In this document: positions 45,535-57,761 of the stretch, piece by piece | How positions within the stretch are numbered: position 1 is the first letter of the stretch | Layout: the number at the start of each line of letters is the position of its first letter | NCBI RefSeq assembly: GCF_032884065.1 | Contig: NW_027062873.1 | Coordinates: 1-64,000, forward strand | DNA from: Artemia franciscana | Taxonomy: Eukaryota; Arthropoda; Branchiopoda; Anostraca; Artemiidae | Direction of reading: 5' to 3' | Length of the DNA stretch: 64,000 nt | The notes under the pieces: model-generated | The model's database searches: none | What the model was told of the DNA's origin: nothing | What the model saw: the letters and a program-made list of their open reading frames with translations, nothing else | Position numbers and translations under genes: made by a program

Positions 45535-47191
45535 GTAAGTAAATCTTTGTAATTTAAGTAATGATGTGCTGAAATAAGAAAAGATGTAATTAGTTCATAA
45601 GTCTATTTTTTTAAGTCTAATTTTTTATTTTCACACTTACAAATAAATGAATAGACTAAAAACAGTTTCTCGCCTGAGAAAACCTATAAGGGCTTGCGGT
45701 TGCACGTACGTCCACGTAACTACTTACCTATTAACTCTACTATTTAATTAATAGTATTATAGATAAACCAAAAATAAATAAATTATAGCCAATATTTAAG
45801 AAAAAATAAACATATAAAATAGATAATTGAATTAAAAACGAAAATAGATTAATAAAAATAGCAAAGAAAAACAATAATTACAAATCCAGACTCTATCACT
45901 TTTCAATTCTCAACTCTCCCTTCTCTCATTTACCAATATTAGCCTATCTTTTTGTATTTTGACTCTTAAGCGTTTATTGAAAAGTGTTTCTTTCTTTTTC
46001 TTAAGAATCTTCTGAATAATAATTTTTTGTGGGCAACCCATCTTAAATAACAGTATTCGGTAATAGTCTTTGTCTTAGTCTATTTTTGAAATTTTGTTTT
46101 GTTGCACCAGTCTGGTGTATTAAATCGTTAGAAAAATGTAATCTATATAGTTCATAAATTATAAAATTAATTTGTATTTAATTGCGCACTCTTCTTTTAA
46201 TTTGAATGGACATTTTAAACATTTCGTGGTGTCTTTTTGTAACAACAACTTATTCTAGGAACAATCATACTTCTTATCAACTAGTACCAAACAAATGAAG
46301 ACAGCACTTCTCTACGAAAAGAAATAACTTAGAAGCTAAAATTCTGTACGTGAAAGATCGAAAGTAAAGCTGGCGAAGCATTACAAAATTTTGAGAAATA
46401 AACTAAAGAAAGGGACTTGGTGTCAACGAATTTAGAGAAGAATATATTGTCGTTAGTTTGCTTAAACAATCAGTAATGTGTTGCAAGTGCGAAAGAAAAT
46501 TGTGAACGGAAGAAAATAGTAGGCTACAGATTTGAGAAACAAAAAAAAAGGAAGATTAGAATGGAAAACTTAAATAAAATTGAAGGATCAATTTTTTTTA
46601 ATGAATATATGCCATCCCACGTCGAATTTCAACTCTAACATTTTTCTAATCCTTTTAAGAATTTAGTTGTGTAGGTGGAATTATATACATTAAAAAAGGT
46701 AAAAAAAAATTTATTAATATACACGTCCAAGTTTTTAAAGGTTTTTGTACATTATTAATATTCCAGTTTTAGGAATTCTAGTATGTTCCTAGTATCAGAA
46801 AAGTTAAAATCAATGTAATAATTTGATTCCCCTTTGTGTCTCAGCTAAGGTTTAGAACACTACCGACTAATATCAGAAGCTATCGTCTCTTTGCGATCTC
46901 GATACATTTATTTTGAATGTATTTTAATAATATTTTATTTCTTTTCCTCGTGAGAAGGGGGTCAGTAAATTTTGTTTAAACTATTTTTAGGGCCAAGCCT
47001 TTTTTAGGGCTTTGGTGTTACAACCTTTAGCTACAGATTTATTAAATAGTCTTTAGATAATATTTTAGCCTTTCCTTGCTGTGTTTTTTAGACCGTCCAG
47101 CTGTTGTATGGATTGCTGTCTTGTGTTTCTATTTTGTTTACAAGCAAAACACTACTTTTTCTTGGTACTAATTATTTCTCTTATATTTAAG

Positions 47192-47337
47192 GTAATGGAA
47201 AAATTGCTGACGCTACCACCAGATTACTGGGCACAGTTTATAGTTGTGGACAACGCTGATCCTGTCACTCCAGGCTACAGTACTCGAAGTCAAAGAGGAT
47301 CCGTGACAAGCACAACCGATTCAGCTGGCAGCATTTG
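47192..47337 (+). CDS. RacGAP1-like exon: end of GAP domain and linker
   Basis: Acceptor ATATTTAAG, then VMEKLLTLPPDYWAQFIVVD, which matches the last GAP helix of RacGAP1 (V-LL-LP-YW-QF). A Ser/Thr-rich linker follows (TRSQRGSVTSTTDSAGS), a composition typical of the phosphorylated C-terminal tail. The donor TG|GTAAGA leaves phase 2. The ORF upstream of 47192 is intron sequence. The next exon is probably at 57713. Confidence 0.85.
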
Positions 47338-49388
47338 GTAAGAACGACTTCGATAATTTCGGTAGCTATATGCCACTTGGAGAAATAAGAAACATTTCGG
47401 GGTCAAGGAGTGGTCCATATTGTTGCCTGATTTATGGGCATAATGAAGATTTAGAGCACTCTATGAACAATTTTAAAGTTTAAGGATTTGATGGATGAAA
47501 TTTTGGGATTCGAGTAAGAAGGAGGGTATCGATAGTGGCAATTTAGAAAAGTAATTCCCAAATGGATATTAGGAATTTAGAAAGAATGGTTGTGCAGGGA
47601 GAAATCTCATAAGAACGATAATGAATCTCATACTTGTATATTTTGATAAATTTGACAAATGATTCAATATTTTTTTTTAAATTCTAATACATTTTACAAA
47701 TTTAAGAAAATTGTCATGTAAACAAATAGCTGTATTTTCATTAGTGGTAAGCTAATGCTTTGTTGAATAAAACCGGGATAAAGAGGGCTTTTGGATAGAT
47801 TTTCGGACAAAATAGAACATACAATTTCTCCCTAGATAGCTGTACTTCCTAAATTCCTAGTATTCTGTTGGCAATTACTCTTCTTAATTTCCACCACTAA
47901 CAGCTACATATAGTTTTCGGAGGGTGGAGGATCGGTAGGATAAGGAGAGAGAGTGTGATAAGTTAGGTATACACATAATGGGTGGACCGTGTCCAGGATA
48001 TATGTTCTGAGGGTACCAAAAAAAAAAAAAAAAAAAATCAAATACGCTTAAAAAATTTGTTTATATGTATTTTGTTATGATTTTACGTGTTGGACAGAAA
48101 TTCGTGTCGGAATTGATACGGCCTTGCTTAGTGGGGTGTGAATTGTTTATTTTTCGTCATGTGTTTTTTCTTCATGTTTTCGTTTTGATATCTTGTTTTA
48201 ACCCATGGTCCATGTGGCTCCCATATTTAAATTTAACGTCTCTGATTTCTCCATATTGACCAATTTCCAAAGCATGTACCTCTTACCGGTACACAACCTT
48301 TACAACAGCACTGTCTTATCAGAGTGCCATCTCCTTTCCAAAATGTTAAGCTTCTCTTAGTGAAAAAACTAGGTTTTCAGCATTTTTCTTGGGGGTAAAG
48401 GGGGTCTAGGGTGTCCAAAATAAATATATCAGTTTAGGTATCTAGTTTATTCATATATAAAATCCAAACCAGGTTCTTTTGCACTTATAGGGATACATTG
48501 TTCCTATGGATTTGTATTTGTTAAAACAGTTCTAAGCTTCAAACATAAACTTTTTTTTTTAATTAAAAATTTCAAATTTAATTTTTCTTAGCATAATTCG
48601 TCTTTATTAACAAGAATTCCAAGGTTCTTGTCTTATATTTTTTTATAATGGTACTATTTACCTACTTTAAATTTCTACTTAAACTAACTAAAACCCTAAT
48701 TTTAAGTTTAACTTTCCCTCATCTATAGTATAAGGTATTAATTTTTTCGTTTTACCCTGTTTTTTCTTTTTTTTTACCAAACAACTCAGACTTGACAGCT
48801 ATATGAATTTTATTGATGTCAGATCTAATCCTGATGTAACAAATTCTTTTTGTTCAAAGTTTATTTTGTAGTCTAAAAAGCGAGAAAAAATAATGGTATC
48901 TTGGGTGCGCTTTCTTTTTCCCATATCCAAAAGTGACAAAGATTATCATAAGCAAGCTGAGATATTATAATATCATAATTATAATAATTATGATGAATAA
49001 AGATCATATGATGAATGAATAAAGATCATAAATGAACTAATAATGATGAATAAAGATCATAAAGAGTCGAACATAGTCAGCATATTCACAATTATGAAAA
49101 AAAACTTGAAAAAAAACGCTTAAAAAAACTTGACAGCGGCAGATGATAGAACTTTCCTGATATGGTACATATATCACGTTAGAAACAGAAAAAAAGAACA
49201 AAAGAGTAACGGTCTAGATAAATATTATTCATGCAGTATTTTCCCCTGAAGTTATGTCCACTTCAAATCCTTAAAACCTTTGCCGTTAGTACTACTAATT
49301 CAAAAGACTACTATAAGCTGCTGCATAAAGGCTACCTAGCTGTAGAGTTCTGATCATAGCTTTTATTACTATTATTATTATTTAAGAA
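47338..49388. other. Intron sequence, no other feature
   Basis: Start of a very long intron. AT-rich, with an 18-base A-run near 48019 and an ATGATGAATAAAGATCAT repeat (three imperfect copies near 48987-49060). The 64-codon frame at 48065-48259 is a hydrophobic, low-complexity translation and is not supported. Confidence 0.5.
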
Positions 49389-49681
49389 CTAGCTGTTGGG
49401 GTGGTGATTCACCCCCCCCCCCAAAGCCCCCCCCCCCCCGCGCGTAAGTCATTACGCGCCATATTAGTTACGCGGCATTGTAGTTGTGTCCCTGTGTACC
49501 ACATATGAATATAGATAGATTTATATATGTGTTTTGAACTACGTAAAACTTGCGAATATGTAACATTCTTGGCTTTCCCATTGTCTGTGCATATACAAAG
49601 CCTTATGTACTTATAATTACGTCATATTCAAACGCTCTTTTTAAAAACAAACAAACATTCATACACACAACTCGTGTTTAT

Positions 49682-49719
<38 letters not shown>

Positions 49720-50340
49720 TCAATAGATAAAAACTTGCGAATATTCAACATTCTTCGCCGTCCAATTGTCACTGCATATAAATAGATTGTCAGATTTACC
49801 GACCCTCGAACATGCAACGTACAATTGTCCATGGGAAAAACAATCAGTTTTAAGATCTATACAACATTTTTCTAATGGTTGACCTTGAGCTTTGTTGATG
49901 GTGATTGCAAATGCTAATCGAATTGGGACTTGCAATCATTTAAATTGAAAAGGCAGATCTGTTGGAATCATGGGAATGCGAGGAATAAGAACAGCCTCAC
50001 CCTCAAAAGGCCCTGTCAAGATTTTGGCCTCTATTACGTTTTCCTTTTTTTTTTACGGCGAGTCGCGTGCCATTGCAAAGCTTTGGTGGGTTGATATTTC
50101 TTAACAGTATTATTGATACGCCCATTTTTAGTTGTAGCACATGTGGTGGAAACCCTGAAAGATCCACAGAATTTAAAAATTCAGATGGATAATTAACCGC
50201 CTCATTTGGTTCCAAAATTATGTCGACTGACTTGTAAAGGACTGCCTGGTCTCGAATCTTGGTTAAAACAATATTGTTGATTTCGTGGACGTCTATATTT
50301 TTGGGTGCAAGAATCGTTCTTTCACATAGCCATTTTTATT
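49720..50340 (-). pseudogene. Helitron helicase C-terminal half
   Basis: The minus strand reads LAFAITINKAQGQ, LEKCCIDLKTDCFSHGQLY and VACSRVGKSDNLFICSD at 49720-49935, and upstream EPNEAVNYPSEFLNSVDL at 50003-50215. There is a frameshift between the two and a stop at 49937-49940. The piece is cut at about 50340 by the nested insertion and resumes at 53981. Confidence 0.75.
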
Positions 50341-51959
50341 TTTATATATAAAAATAACTTGTCTGTCTGTGGATCAGGTGACGTCATGTTTCTGTGTTGA
50401 CTGACGTCATGTTTTCGACTGACGAAATTACGAAATTACATTGGGACACAAATGACGACCAGGACACCGGCACATAGGGAATATAACTGACGACCGGGAC
50501 ACTCAAAGAGAAAGCGACCGGGACACAAGGAATGTTCAAATAGCAATCACCATCAACAAAGCACCGGGACACAAATGACGACCGGGACACAGGAAGTATA
50601 AATGACGATCAGGACATAAGTAAAAAAAAACTAAAAAAAGGTAAAAACTACAAAAAAAACTAAAAAGAAAAAAACAAACTAAAAACTAATAAAAAAACTA
50701 AAAAAGCTAAAAAACTAAAAAACTAAAAAATAAAAAAAAATAAAAAAAGGAAACAAAATGAGAAATAAAGGAGAAAAACAAAACTAAAAAAATAAAAAAA
50801 AAAAACTAAAAAGAAAAAAGAAAAAAACTAAAAAAAACAAAAAAAAATAAAAAGAAAAAAGGGGAAAAATACAAAAATTTATTTCATCATTTACCATTTC
50901 AAAAACGAATGTATATAAAGACTGGGACACCGGAATACAAATGACGACCGGGACACAGGGAATATAAATGACGACCGGGACACAGGGACACAACTACAAC
51001 GGGGACGCCGGGGGGCACAGGGGGATATAGGCAAAAACTACAAAAAAAAACTAAAAACTAATAAAAAAAATAAAAAAGCTAAAAAACTAAAAAAACTAAA
51101 AAAACTAAAAAAAGGTAAAAAACTAAAAAAACTAAAAACTAAAAAAAAATAAAAAAAAGGAAAAAACTGAAAAATAAGCTAAAATAAAGGTAAAAACCAA
51201 TAAAAAACTAAAAAAAAAACTGAAAAAACTAAAAAAAGGCAAAAACTACAAAAAAACTAAAAACTAATAAAAAAAGTAAAAAAGCTAAAAGCTAAAAAAA
51301 CTAAAAAAACTAAAAAAAACTAAAAAAAGGTAAAAAACTAAAAAAAAATAAAAAATAAAAAAACTAAAAAAAAGGAAAAAACTGAAAAATAAGCTAACAT
51401 AAAGGTAAAAACCAATAAAAAACTAAAAAGAAAAAAGGAAAAAACTAAAAAAAATTTCATCTAAAAAACTAAAAAAACTAAAAAAGGTAAAAACTAAAAG
51501 AACTAAAAAAGAAAAAAATAAATGACGACACTCAAAGAGAAAGCGACCAGGACAAAAGGAATGTTCGATTAGCAATCAACAAAGCACCGGGACACAGGGA
51601 GTATAAATGACGACCAGGACATAAGTAAAAAAAAAAATTAACAAAGCTAAAAAGAAGGTAAAAACTACAAAAAAACTAAAAAGAAAAAAAAACTAAAAAC
51701 TAATAAAAAAACTAAAAAATCTAAAAATCTAAATAAACTAAAAAAGAAAAAAAAAGGAAAAAAATAAAGGAGAAAAACAAAACTAAAAAACGAATGTATA
51801 TACAGACCGGTACACCGGGATACAAATGACGACCGGGACAGAGGGAATATAAATGACGACCGGGACACAGGGACACAACTACAACGGGGACACCGGAAAA
51901 ATAAGTTGTCTGTCTGTCTGTGGATGGATCAGGTGACGTCACCTGAAAAAACTGGATCA

Positions 51960-52610
51960 GGTGACGTCAAAACTGAAAAAACTAAAAAAAGGCAAAAACT
52001 ACAAAAAAAACTAAAAACTAATAAAAAAAATAAAAAAGCTAAAAAACTAAAAAAACTAAAAAAAGGCAAAAACTACAAAAAAAACTAAAAACTAATAAAA
52101 AAGCTAAAAAACTAAAAAAACTAAAAAAAGGCAACAACTACAAAAAAAACTAAAAACTAATAAAAAAAATAAAAAAGCTAAAAAACTAAAAAAACTAAAA
52201 AAAGGTAAAAAACTAAAAAAAACTAAAAACTAAAAAAAACTAAAAAAAAAGGAAAAAACTGAAAAATAAGCTAAAATAAAGGTAAAAACCAATAAAAAAC
52301 TAAAAAAAAAACTGAAAAAACTAAAAAAAGGCAAAAACTACAAAAAAAACTAAAAACTAATAAAAAAAGTAAAAAAGCTAAAAAACTAAAAAACTAAAAA
52401 AACTAAAAAAACTAAAAAAAGGTAAAAAACTAAAAAAATAAAAAATAAAAAAACTAAAAAAAAGGAAAAAACTGAAAAATAAGCTAAAATAAAGGTAAAA
52501 ACCAATAAAAAACTAAAAAGAAAAACAGGAAAAAACTAAAAAAAATTTTCATCTAAAAAACTAAAAAAAACTAAAAAAGGTAAAAACTAAAAGAACTAAA
52601 AAAGAAAAAA
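51960..52610 (+). repeat. A-rich array with about 75-bp higher-order unit
   Basis: The block GGCAAAAACTAC then AAAAACTAAAAACTAATAAA and GCTAAAAAACT recurs at about 51990, 52063, 52130 and 52328, forming a higher-order repeat of the CTAAAAA motif. There are hardly any T residues on the + strand over 600 bp. Confidence 0.7.
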
Positions 52611-53302
52611 ATAAATGACGACACTCAAAGAGAAAGCGACCAGGACAAAAGGAATGTTCGATTAGCAATCAACAAAGCACCGGGACACAGGGAGTATAAA
52701 TGACGACCAGGACATAAGTAAAAAAAAAAACTAACAAAACTAAAAAGAAGGTAAAAACTACAAAAAAACTAAAAAGAAAAAAAAACTAAAAACTAATAAA
52801 AAAACTAAAAAATCTAAAAATCTAAATAAACTAAAAAAGAAAAAAAAAAAAAAGGAAAAAAATAAAGGAGAAAAACAAAACTAAAAAACGAATGTATATA
52901 CAGACCGGTACACCGGGATACAAATGACGACCGGGACACAGGGAATATAAATGACGACCGGGACACAGGGACACAACTACAACGGGGACACCGGGGGAAA
53001 CAGGGGGATATAAATGACGACCGGGACAAAAAAACTAAAAAGAAAAAAAAACTAAAAACTAATAAAAAAACTAAAAAATCTAAAAATCTAAATAAAAAAA
53101 GAAAAAAAAAGGAAAAAAATAAAGGAGAAAAACAAAACTAAAAAACGAATGTATATACAGACCGGGACACCGGGATACAAATGACGACCGGGACACAGGG
53201 AATATAAATGACGACCGGACACAGGGACACAACTACAACGGGGACACCGGGGAAACAGGGGGATATAAATGACGACCGGGACACCGGGACAGGGAATGGT
53301 CG

Positions 53303-53493
53303 ATTAGCAATCACCATCAACAAAGCTCAAGGGCAATCATTAGAATCATGAGGTATAGATCTGAATACAGATTGTTTTCCCATGGACCATTATATGTTGC
53401 ATGTTCAAGAGTCGGTAAACCTGACAATCTATTTATATGCAAAGACAATGGGACAGCAAAGAATGTTGTATATTCGCAAGTTTTACGTAGTTA
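53303..53493 (+). pseudogene. Retained helicase C-terminal tail
   Basis: Nearly the same sequence as 31050-31245, with the same stop after QGQSLES, so the two non-autonomous copies share a common, already-broken parent. Confidence 0.8.
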
Positions 53494-53496
53494 AAA

Positions 53497-53498
<2 letters not shown>

Positions 53499-53578
<80 letters not shown>
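53499..53578. repeat. (TA)n expanded within a Helitron 3' region
   Basis: In other copies this place is a short TATATATATATC stretch (e.g. 31249-31262). Here it is an 80-bp pure TA tract, so a Helitron-borne microsatellite has expanded in place. Confidence 0.85.
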
Positions 53579-53580
<2 letters not shown>

Positions 53581-53732
53581 ATATTCACAGGTAGGACATA
53601 GGGACACAACTACAATGGCGCGTAACTAATATGGCGCGTAACGACTTACGCGCGCGGGGGGGCTTGGGGGGGGCGCGAAGCGCCCCCACCAACTAGTTGT
53701 TGGGGTGGCGCGAAGCGCCACCCCAACAGCTA

Positions 53733-53868
<136 letters not shown>

Positions 53869-54465
53869 CAGGTGGGACATAGGGACACAACTACAATGGC
53901 GCGTAACTAACATGGCGCGTAACGACTTACGCGCGCGGGGGGGGCTTGGGGGGGGCGCGAAGCGCCTCCCCAACAGCTAGTTATTTTTATAATTGTTTAG
54001 AATATTTGGAAATACTTTTTCAATCAATTCATTTTTGACGTCACTAAATTATAGAATTCAGCAGGTAGTTGTATACGTCCTGAAATTGAGTCTACTGGGA
54101 GCTTTCCTTTTCCAATTGCCAGCAATTGATCTTAAAATGTTTGATCAGAGTCACCGTTTTGCAATCGGACACGCATATTTGTAGTTAATTTTAATGTCTT
54201 TACGTGTGCCCATAAATTATAATTTTTCAGGCAAGCATTCATTTCGTATGCAGGGGTTGATCTAGGTATTATAGGCAATGTTTGCCTAAAATCTCCCGCA
54301 ATGCCAGAATCAGTTTTATCACAAACCTTTTACCAGTACCTCCTGGCGCATCCAAAAAGAAAGTTTCTCCAACGTTGTTATCGACACAATGCATTATCGT
54401 ATCATAAATATCTTTTTGTTCCGACGTTAACTTGGAAATGTTATTTTGTACATACGACAATAGAT

Positions 54466-54867
54466 CACTTGCTGTTCTTGTGATTCCTCGGCAAGCCTTC
54501 TTTTTTCACTTTCTCTTTTAGCAGCAAGTCTAGTTTCGCGTTGCTCTGGTAGTTCCTCGGCACGCTCTCTGTTCTTACTTTCTCTATCAGCCGCAAGCCT
54601 GTTTTCTTGCTGTTCTTGTGATTCCTCGGCACGCTTTCTTTTCTTACTTTCTCTATCAGCAGCATGTTTTTTGGCATAGACTCTTTGAGCAGCTTCCTGG
54701 GCTGTTGCCATTGTAGGTTCTTCAGTCACTTTACAATTAAACATTTTTCCGTGAACGAATGTCTTAAATACCTTAAATGACGTCATCGCCATAACAAACA
54801 TGACGACAAATAACTTCATGACAACATGACATGAAAATATGATGTCACTTGACAGACACACAGACAA
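54466..54867 (-). pseudogene. STPR-like repeats fused to helicase
   Basis: An open frame with MATAQEAAQRVYAKK, then three 23-residue repeats (DRESKKRKRAEES, DRESKNRERAEEL, KRESEKRRLAEES), then an abrupt switch near 54467 into out-of-frame helicase sequence. This is a deletion of the entire Rep region. The STPR repeat number differs from the seven at 24361 and the single one at 4150, as expected for a tandem array. Confidence 0.75.
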
Positions 54868-54986
54868 CTTATTTTTATATATATAGATACGTCAGTTGAC
54901 AAACATGACGTCAGTCGACACACAAACATGACGTCAGTAGACAGACACACAGAAAAACAACTTATTTATATATATATATATATAGA

Positions 54987-55109
54987 TTAACGACGCTTCT
55001 TGACTACTAAGGTCCCTGCGTCGGCCTTGCAGTGAAATCCAGCAGCGTGATTCGATCTCTGGGTCCCGTATTACCAAGCTAAGGTCAAATCCACTGCGCC
55101 ACCACAGGA
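54987..55109 (-). mobile_element. tRNA-derived SINE
   Basis: The minus strand starts GTCCTGTGGTGGCGCAGTGG at 55109, containing a perfect A-box (TGGCGCAGTGG). About 40 bases on, AGATCGAATCA fits the B-box (GGTTCGAATCC) with three changes. A tRNA-unrelated tail, TGCAAGGCCGACGCAGGGAC, follows. These are the parts of a tRNA-type SINE with an internal Pol III promoter. The 3' end abuts the Helitron at 54986, so the tail may be cut. Confidence 0.6.
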
Positions 55110-55767
55110 CTTTTATTACTATTTATTTTTCTATTAAGTACTTCAAATTTTTGTCCTGTCGTAAAATTTATTTTACTTAATATGGAACTCAATATTACAC
55201 AAGGAATATGACAATGAAATAAGCAAAGAGTAGCCGCATTTTGACCTTTTATTAAAGACGGGGGAGATAACTAAAGTCGTATATTATACCAAAGACCTCA
55301 ATTCGGGACGAAAATAGTGTCTCCCTATTTTACATGCCTACTTCTATGTTTTAATAAATGATGACTTAAGTAAAGAGATCTTTTATTGGCGTAGACATCC
55401 TTAATGCGGCCCTGTTGATTGTCCCTCTCTTTTCTATTCTATCTAAATTGCAGGAGTTTGTCGTTCTGTAAACTTTTTTTTTTTATCCCTGGTGTAGTAA
55501 ACCAGTATTCCAATTTTTGGATATTTTTTTCCGATAGATTGGCACAAAAATGCAGCTAAAAAGAACCTTAATCCATCCCCTCCAACAAATTTTGGCAAAA
55601 ACCATTAGTGACATTTTTTTATTGCTTAATTTTTCTTTAGTTTTTACCTTACCATCACAGAAACAGAAAGATTGTGCTCAGCATATTGTATTCTAAATTG
55701 ATTATAACGAACACTTCTACTAAGATAGTCGTAAAACCTTGACATGGTTTGGCCTTTATGTATGGCT
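55110..55767. other. Intron sequence, no feature
   Basis: AT-rich DNA inside the predicted last RacGAP intron. A potential acceptor (AAATTGCAG at about 55455) is followed by an open stretch but has no similarity to the RacGAP tail. No other feature is recognised. Confidence 0.4.
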
Positions 55768-57245
55768 TTATCAAACAGTTCGTGGTAACGAACTGTAGTA
55801 AGGAGCGACCCGGCTCAATAGTAACCAAAACTCTAAAAAATTGAATTTTGATATCAATAGCTACATCAAAAGAATCGCATTTTAATGCTGATTTTAAATA
55901 TATAAGTTTCATCAAGTTTAGTCTTACCCATCAAAAGTTACGAGCCTGAGAAAATTTGCCCTATTTAGGAAAATAGGGGGAAACACCCCCTAAAAGTCAT
56001 AGGATCTTAGCGAAAATGACACCATAAAATTCAGCGTATCAGAGAACCCTACTGTAGAAGTTTCAAGCTCCTATCTTCAAAATGTGGAATTTTGTATTTT
56101 TTGCCAAAAGACAAATCACGGGTGCGTGTTTATTTGTTTGTTTGTTTGTTTGTTTTTTTGTTTTTTTTTTCTTTTCCCCAGGGGTCATCGTATCGACCAA
56201 GTGGTCCTAGAATGTCGCAAGAGGGCTCATTCTAACGGAAATGAAAAGTTCTAGTGCCCTTTTTAAGTGACCAAAAAAATTGGAGGGCATCTAGGCCCCC
56301 TCCCACGCTCATTTTTTCCCAAAGTCAACGGATCAAAATTTTGAGATAGCCATTTTGTTCAGCATAGTCGAAAATCATAATAACTATGTCTTTGGGGATG
56401 ACTTACTCCCCAGAATCCCTGGGGGAGGGGCTGCAAGTTACAAACTTTGACCAGTGTTTACATATAGTAATGGTTATTGGGAAGTGTACAGACGTTTCAG
56501 GGGATTTTATTTTGTTTGGGGGTGGGGTTGAGGAGAGGGGGCTATGTTGGAGGATCTTTCCTTGGAGGAATCTGTCATGGGGGAACAGAAATTCAATGAA
56601 AAGGGCGCAGGATTCTCTAGCATTACTATAAGAAAACAATGAAAAATAAACATGAAAACGTTTTTTCAAATGAAAGGAAGAAGCAGCATTGAAACTTAAA
56701 ACGAACAGAGATAGGGGTTCTAATAATATGAGGGGTTCTAAAAATACTTTAGCATAAAGAGCGAGGTATTTAGGAGGAGATAAATACCTCGCTCTTTATG
56801 CTAAAGTATTTTTAGTAATTTCAACTATTTATTCTACGGCCTTTCTGATTCAGGGGTCATTCTTAAAGAATTGGGACAAAACTTACGATTTAGTGTAAAG
56901 AACGAGGTATTAACGAGGGTACAAACCCCCTCATATACATAATAATAATTGAAGAATATAAAAGTTTGTTACGTAAGTTAATTCTAAAGTTACGTATATT
57001 TTTTGCTAATAAAAAAAATCGTTAAAATTAAAATTAATAGTTGCCTTTTTCTGTAACCGAAAAATTGCATGGCAACTAGGCCTTCTTCCCCATCCCATAT
57101 TTCTCAAAATCGTATGATCAAAACTAAGAGAAAGCCATTTAGCCAAAAAAGGAATTAATATGCAAATTTCATTTAAATAGTTTACGTGTGGAGAGTCAAA
57201 ATCAAACATGCATTAATTCAAAAACGTTCAGAAATTACACAAAAA
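55768..57245 (-). repeat. Family P long copy, reverse orientation
   Basis: Starts at TTATCAAA plus the hairpin CAGTTCGTGGTAACGAACTG (55776-55795) and runs in the reverse order of 35854-37271: GGAGCGACCCGGCTCAATAG, GGGGTCATCGTATCGACC, the asymmetric palindrome (56740-56960) and the GGCTTTCTC block on the minus strand. Opposed open frames at 56386-56669 are repeat translations. Very similar to 63511-64000. Confidence 0.8.
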
Positions 57246-57522
57246 AAAACTAGTTTTTTTAACTGAAAGTAAGGAGCGACATTAAAACTTAAAACGAACA
57301 GAAATTACTCCGTATATGAAATAGATTGTTCCCTCCGCAATCCCTCGCTCTTTACGCTAAAGTTTGACTCTTTGCCACAATTCTTCTTTTTAAAACAATT
57401 AAAAGCTTTAGCGTAAAGAGCGAGGGATTGCGGAGGGAACAATCTATTTCATATACGGAGTAATTTCTGTTCGTTTTAAGTTTTAATGTCGCTCCTTACT
57501 TTCAGTTAAAAAAACTAGTTTT
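57246..57522. repeat. Family P foldback copy e
   Basis: The best palindrome in the window. ACTAGTTTTTTTAACTGAAAG at one end is mirrored at the other, and the variable segment ATAGATTGTTCCCTCCGCAA is complemented by TTGCGGAGGGAACAATCTAT with no mismatch seen across roughly 100 bp of arm. The core is GCTCTTTACGCTAAAG / CTTTAGCGTAAAGAGC. The loop (57367-57404) is about 40 bases. Confidence 0.9.
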
Positions 57523-57712
57523 TTTTATGTAATAGCCAAGTTAAGACCTATATGAACAATAGTAAGTATTATTTTATGAAAAAAATTAGAGTTTTTCCTC
57601 GGTTGTCACCATTATTTTGTTCACCAATCACATGAAAACTAATGAAAACCCAATTAAGGGCCAAGAGTCCCTTAATCTGCTCCTGTTGATGTCACTTCCT
57701 TTCCTTTTCTAG

Positions 57713-57761
57713 GAGCTTCCATCGTCAGCAGCAGCAGAAGTACTTCTCTACTTCATTTTAA
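57713..57761 (+). CDS. Predicted last RacGAP exon (C-terminus)
   Basis: A pyrimidine-rich acceptor (CTTTCCTTTTCTAG) is followed by G, which completes the split Trp codon from 47337 (TG|G). Then SFHRQQQQKYFSTSF and TAA (57759-57761) follow. RacGAP1 proteins end in a short basic stretch with an FFxSP-like motif, and KYFSTS is similar. The phase fits. The joining intron would be 10.4 kb and contain the Helitron nest. The exon is short, so chance is possible; further exons in between cannot be excluded. A downstream AATAAA is at about 58452. Confidence 0.45.
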
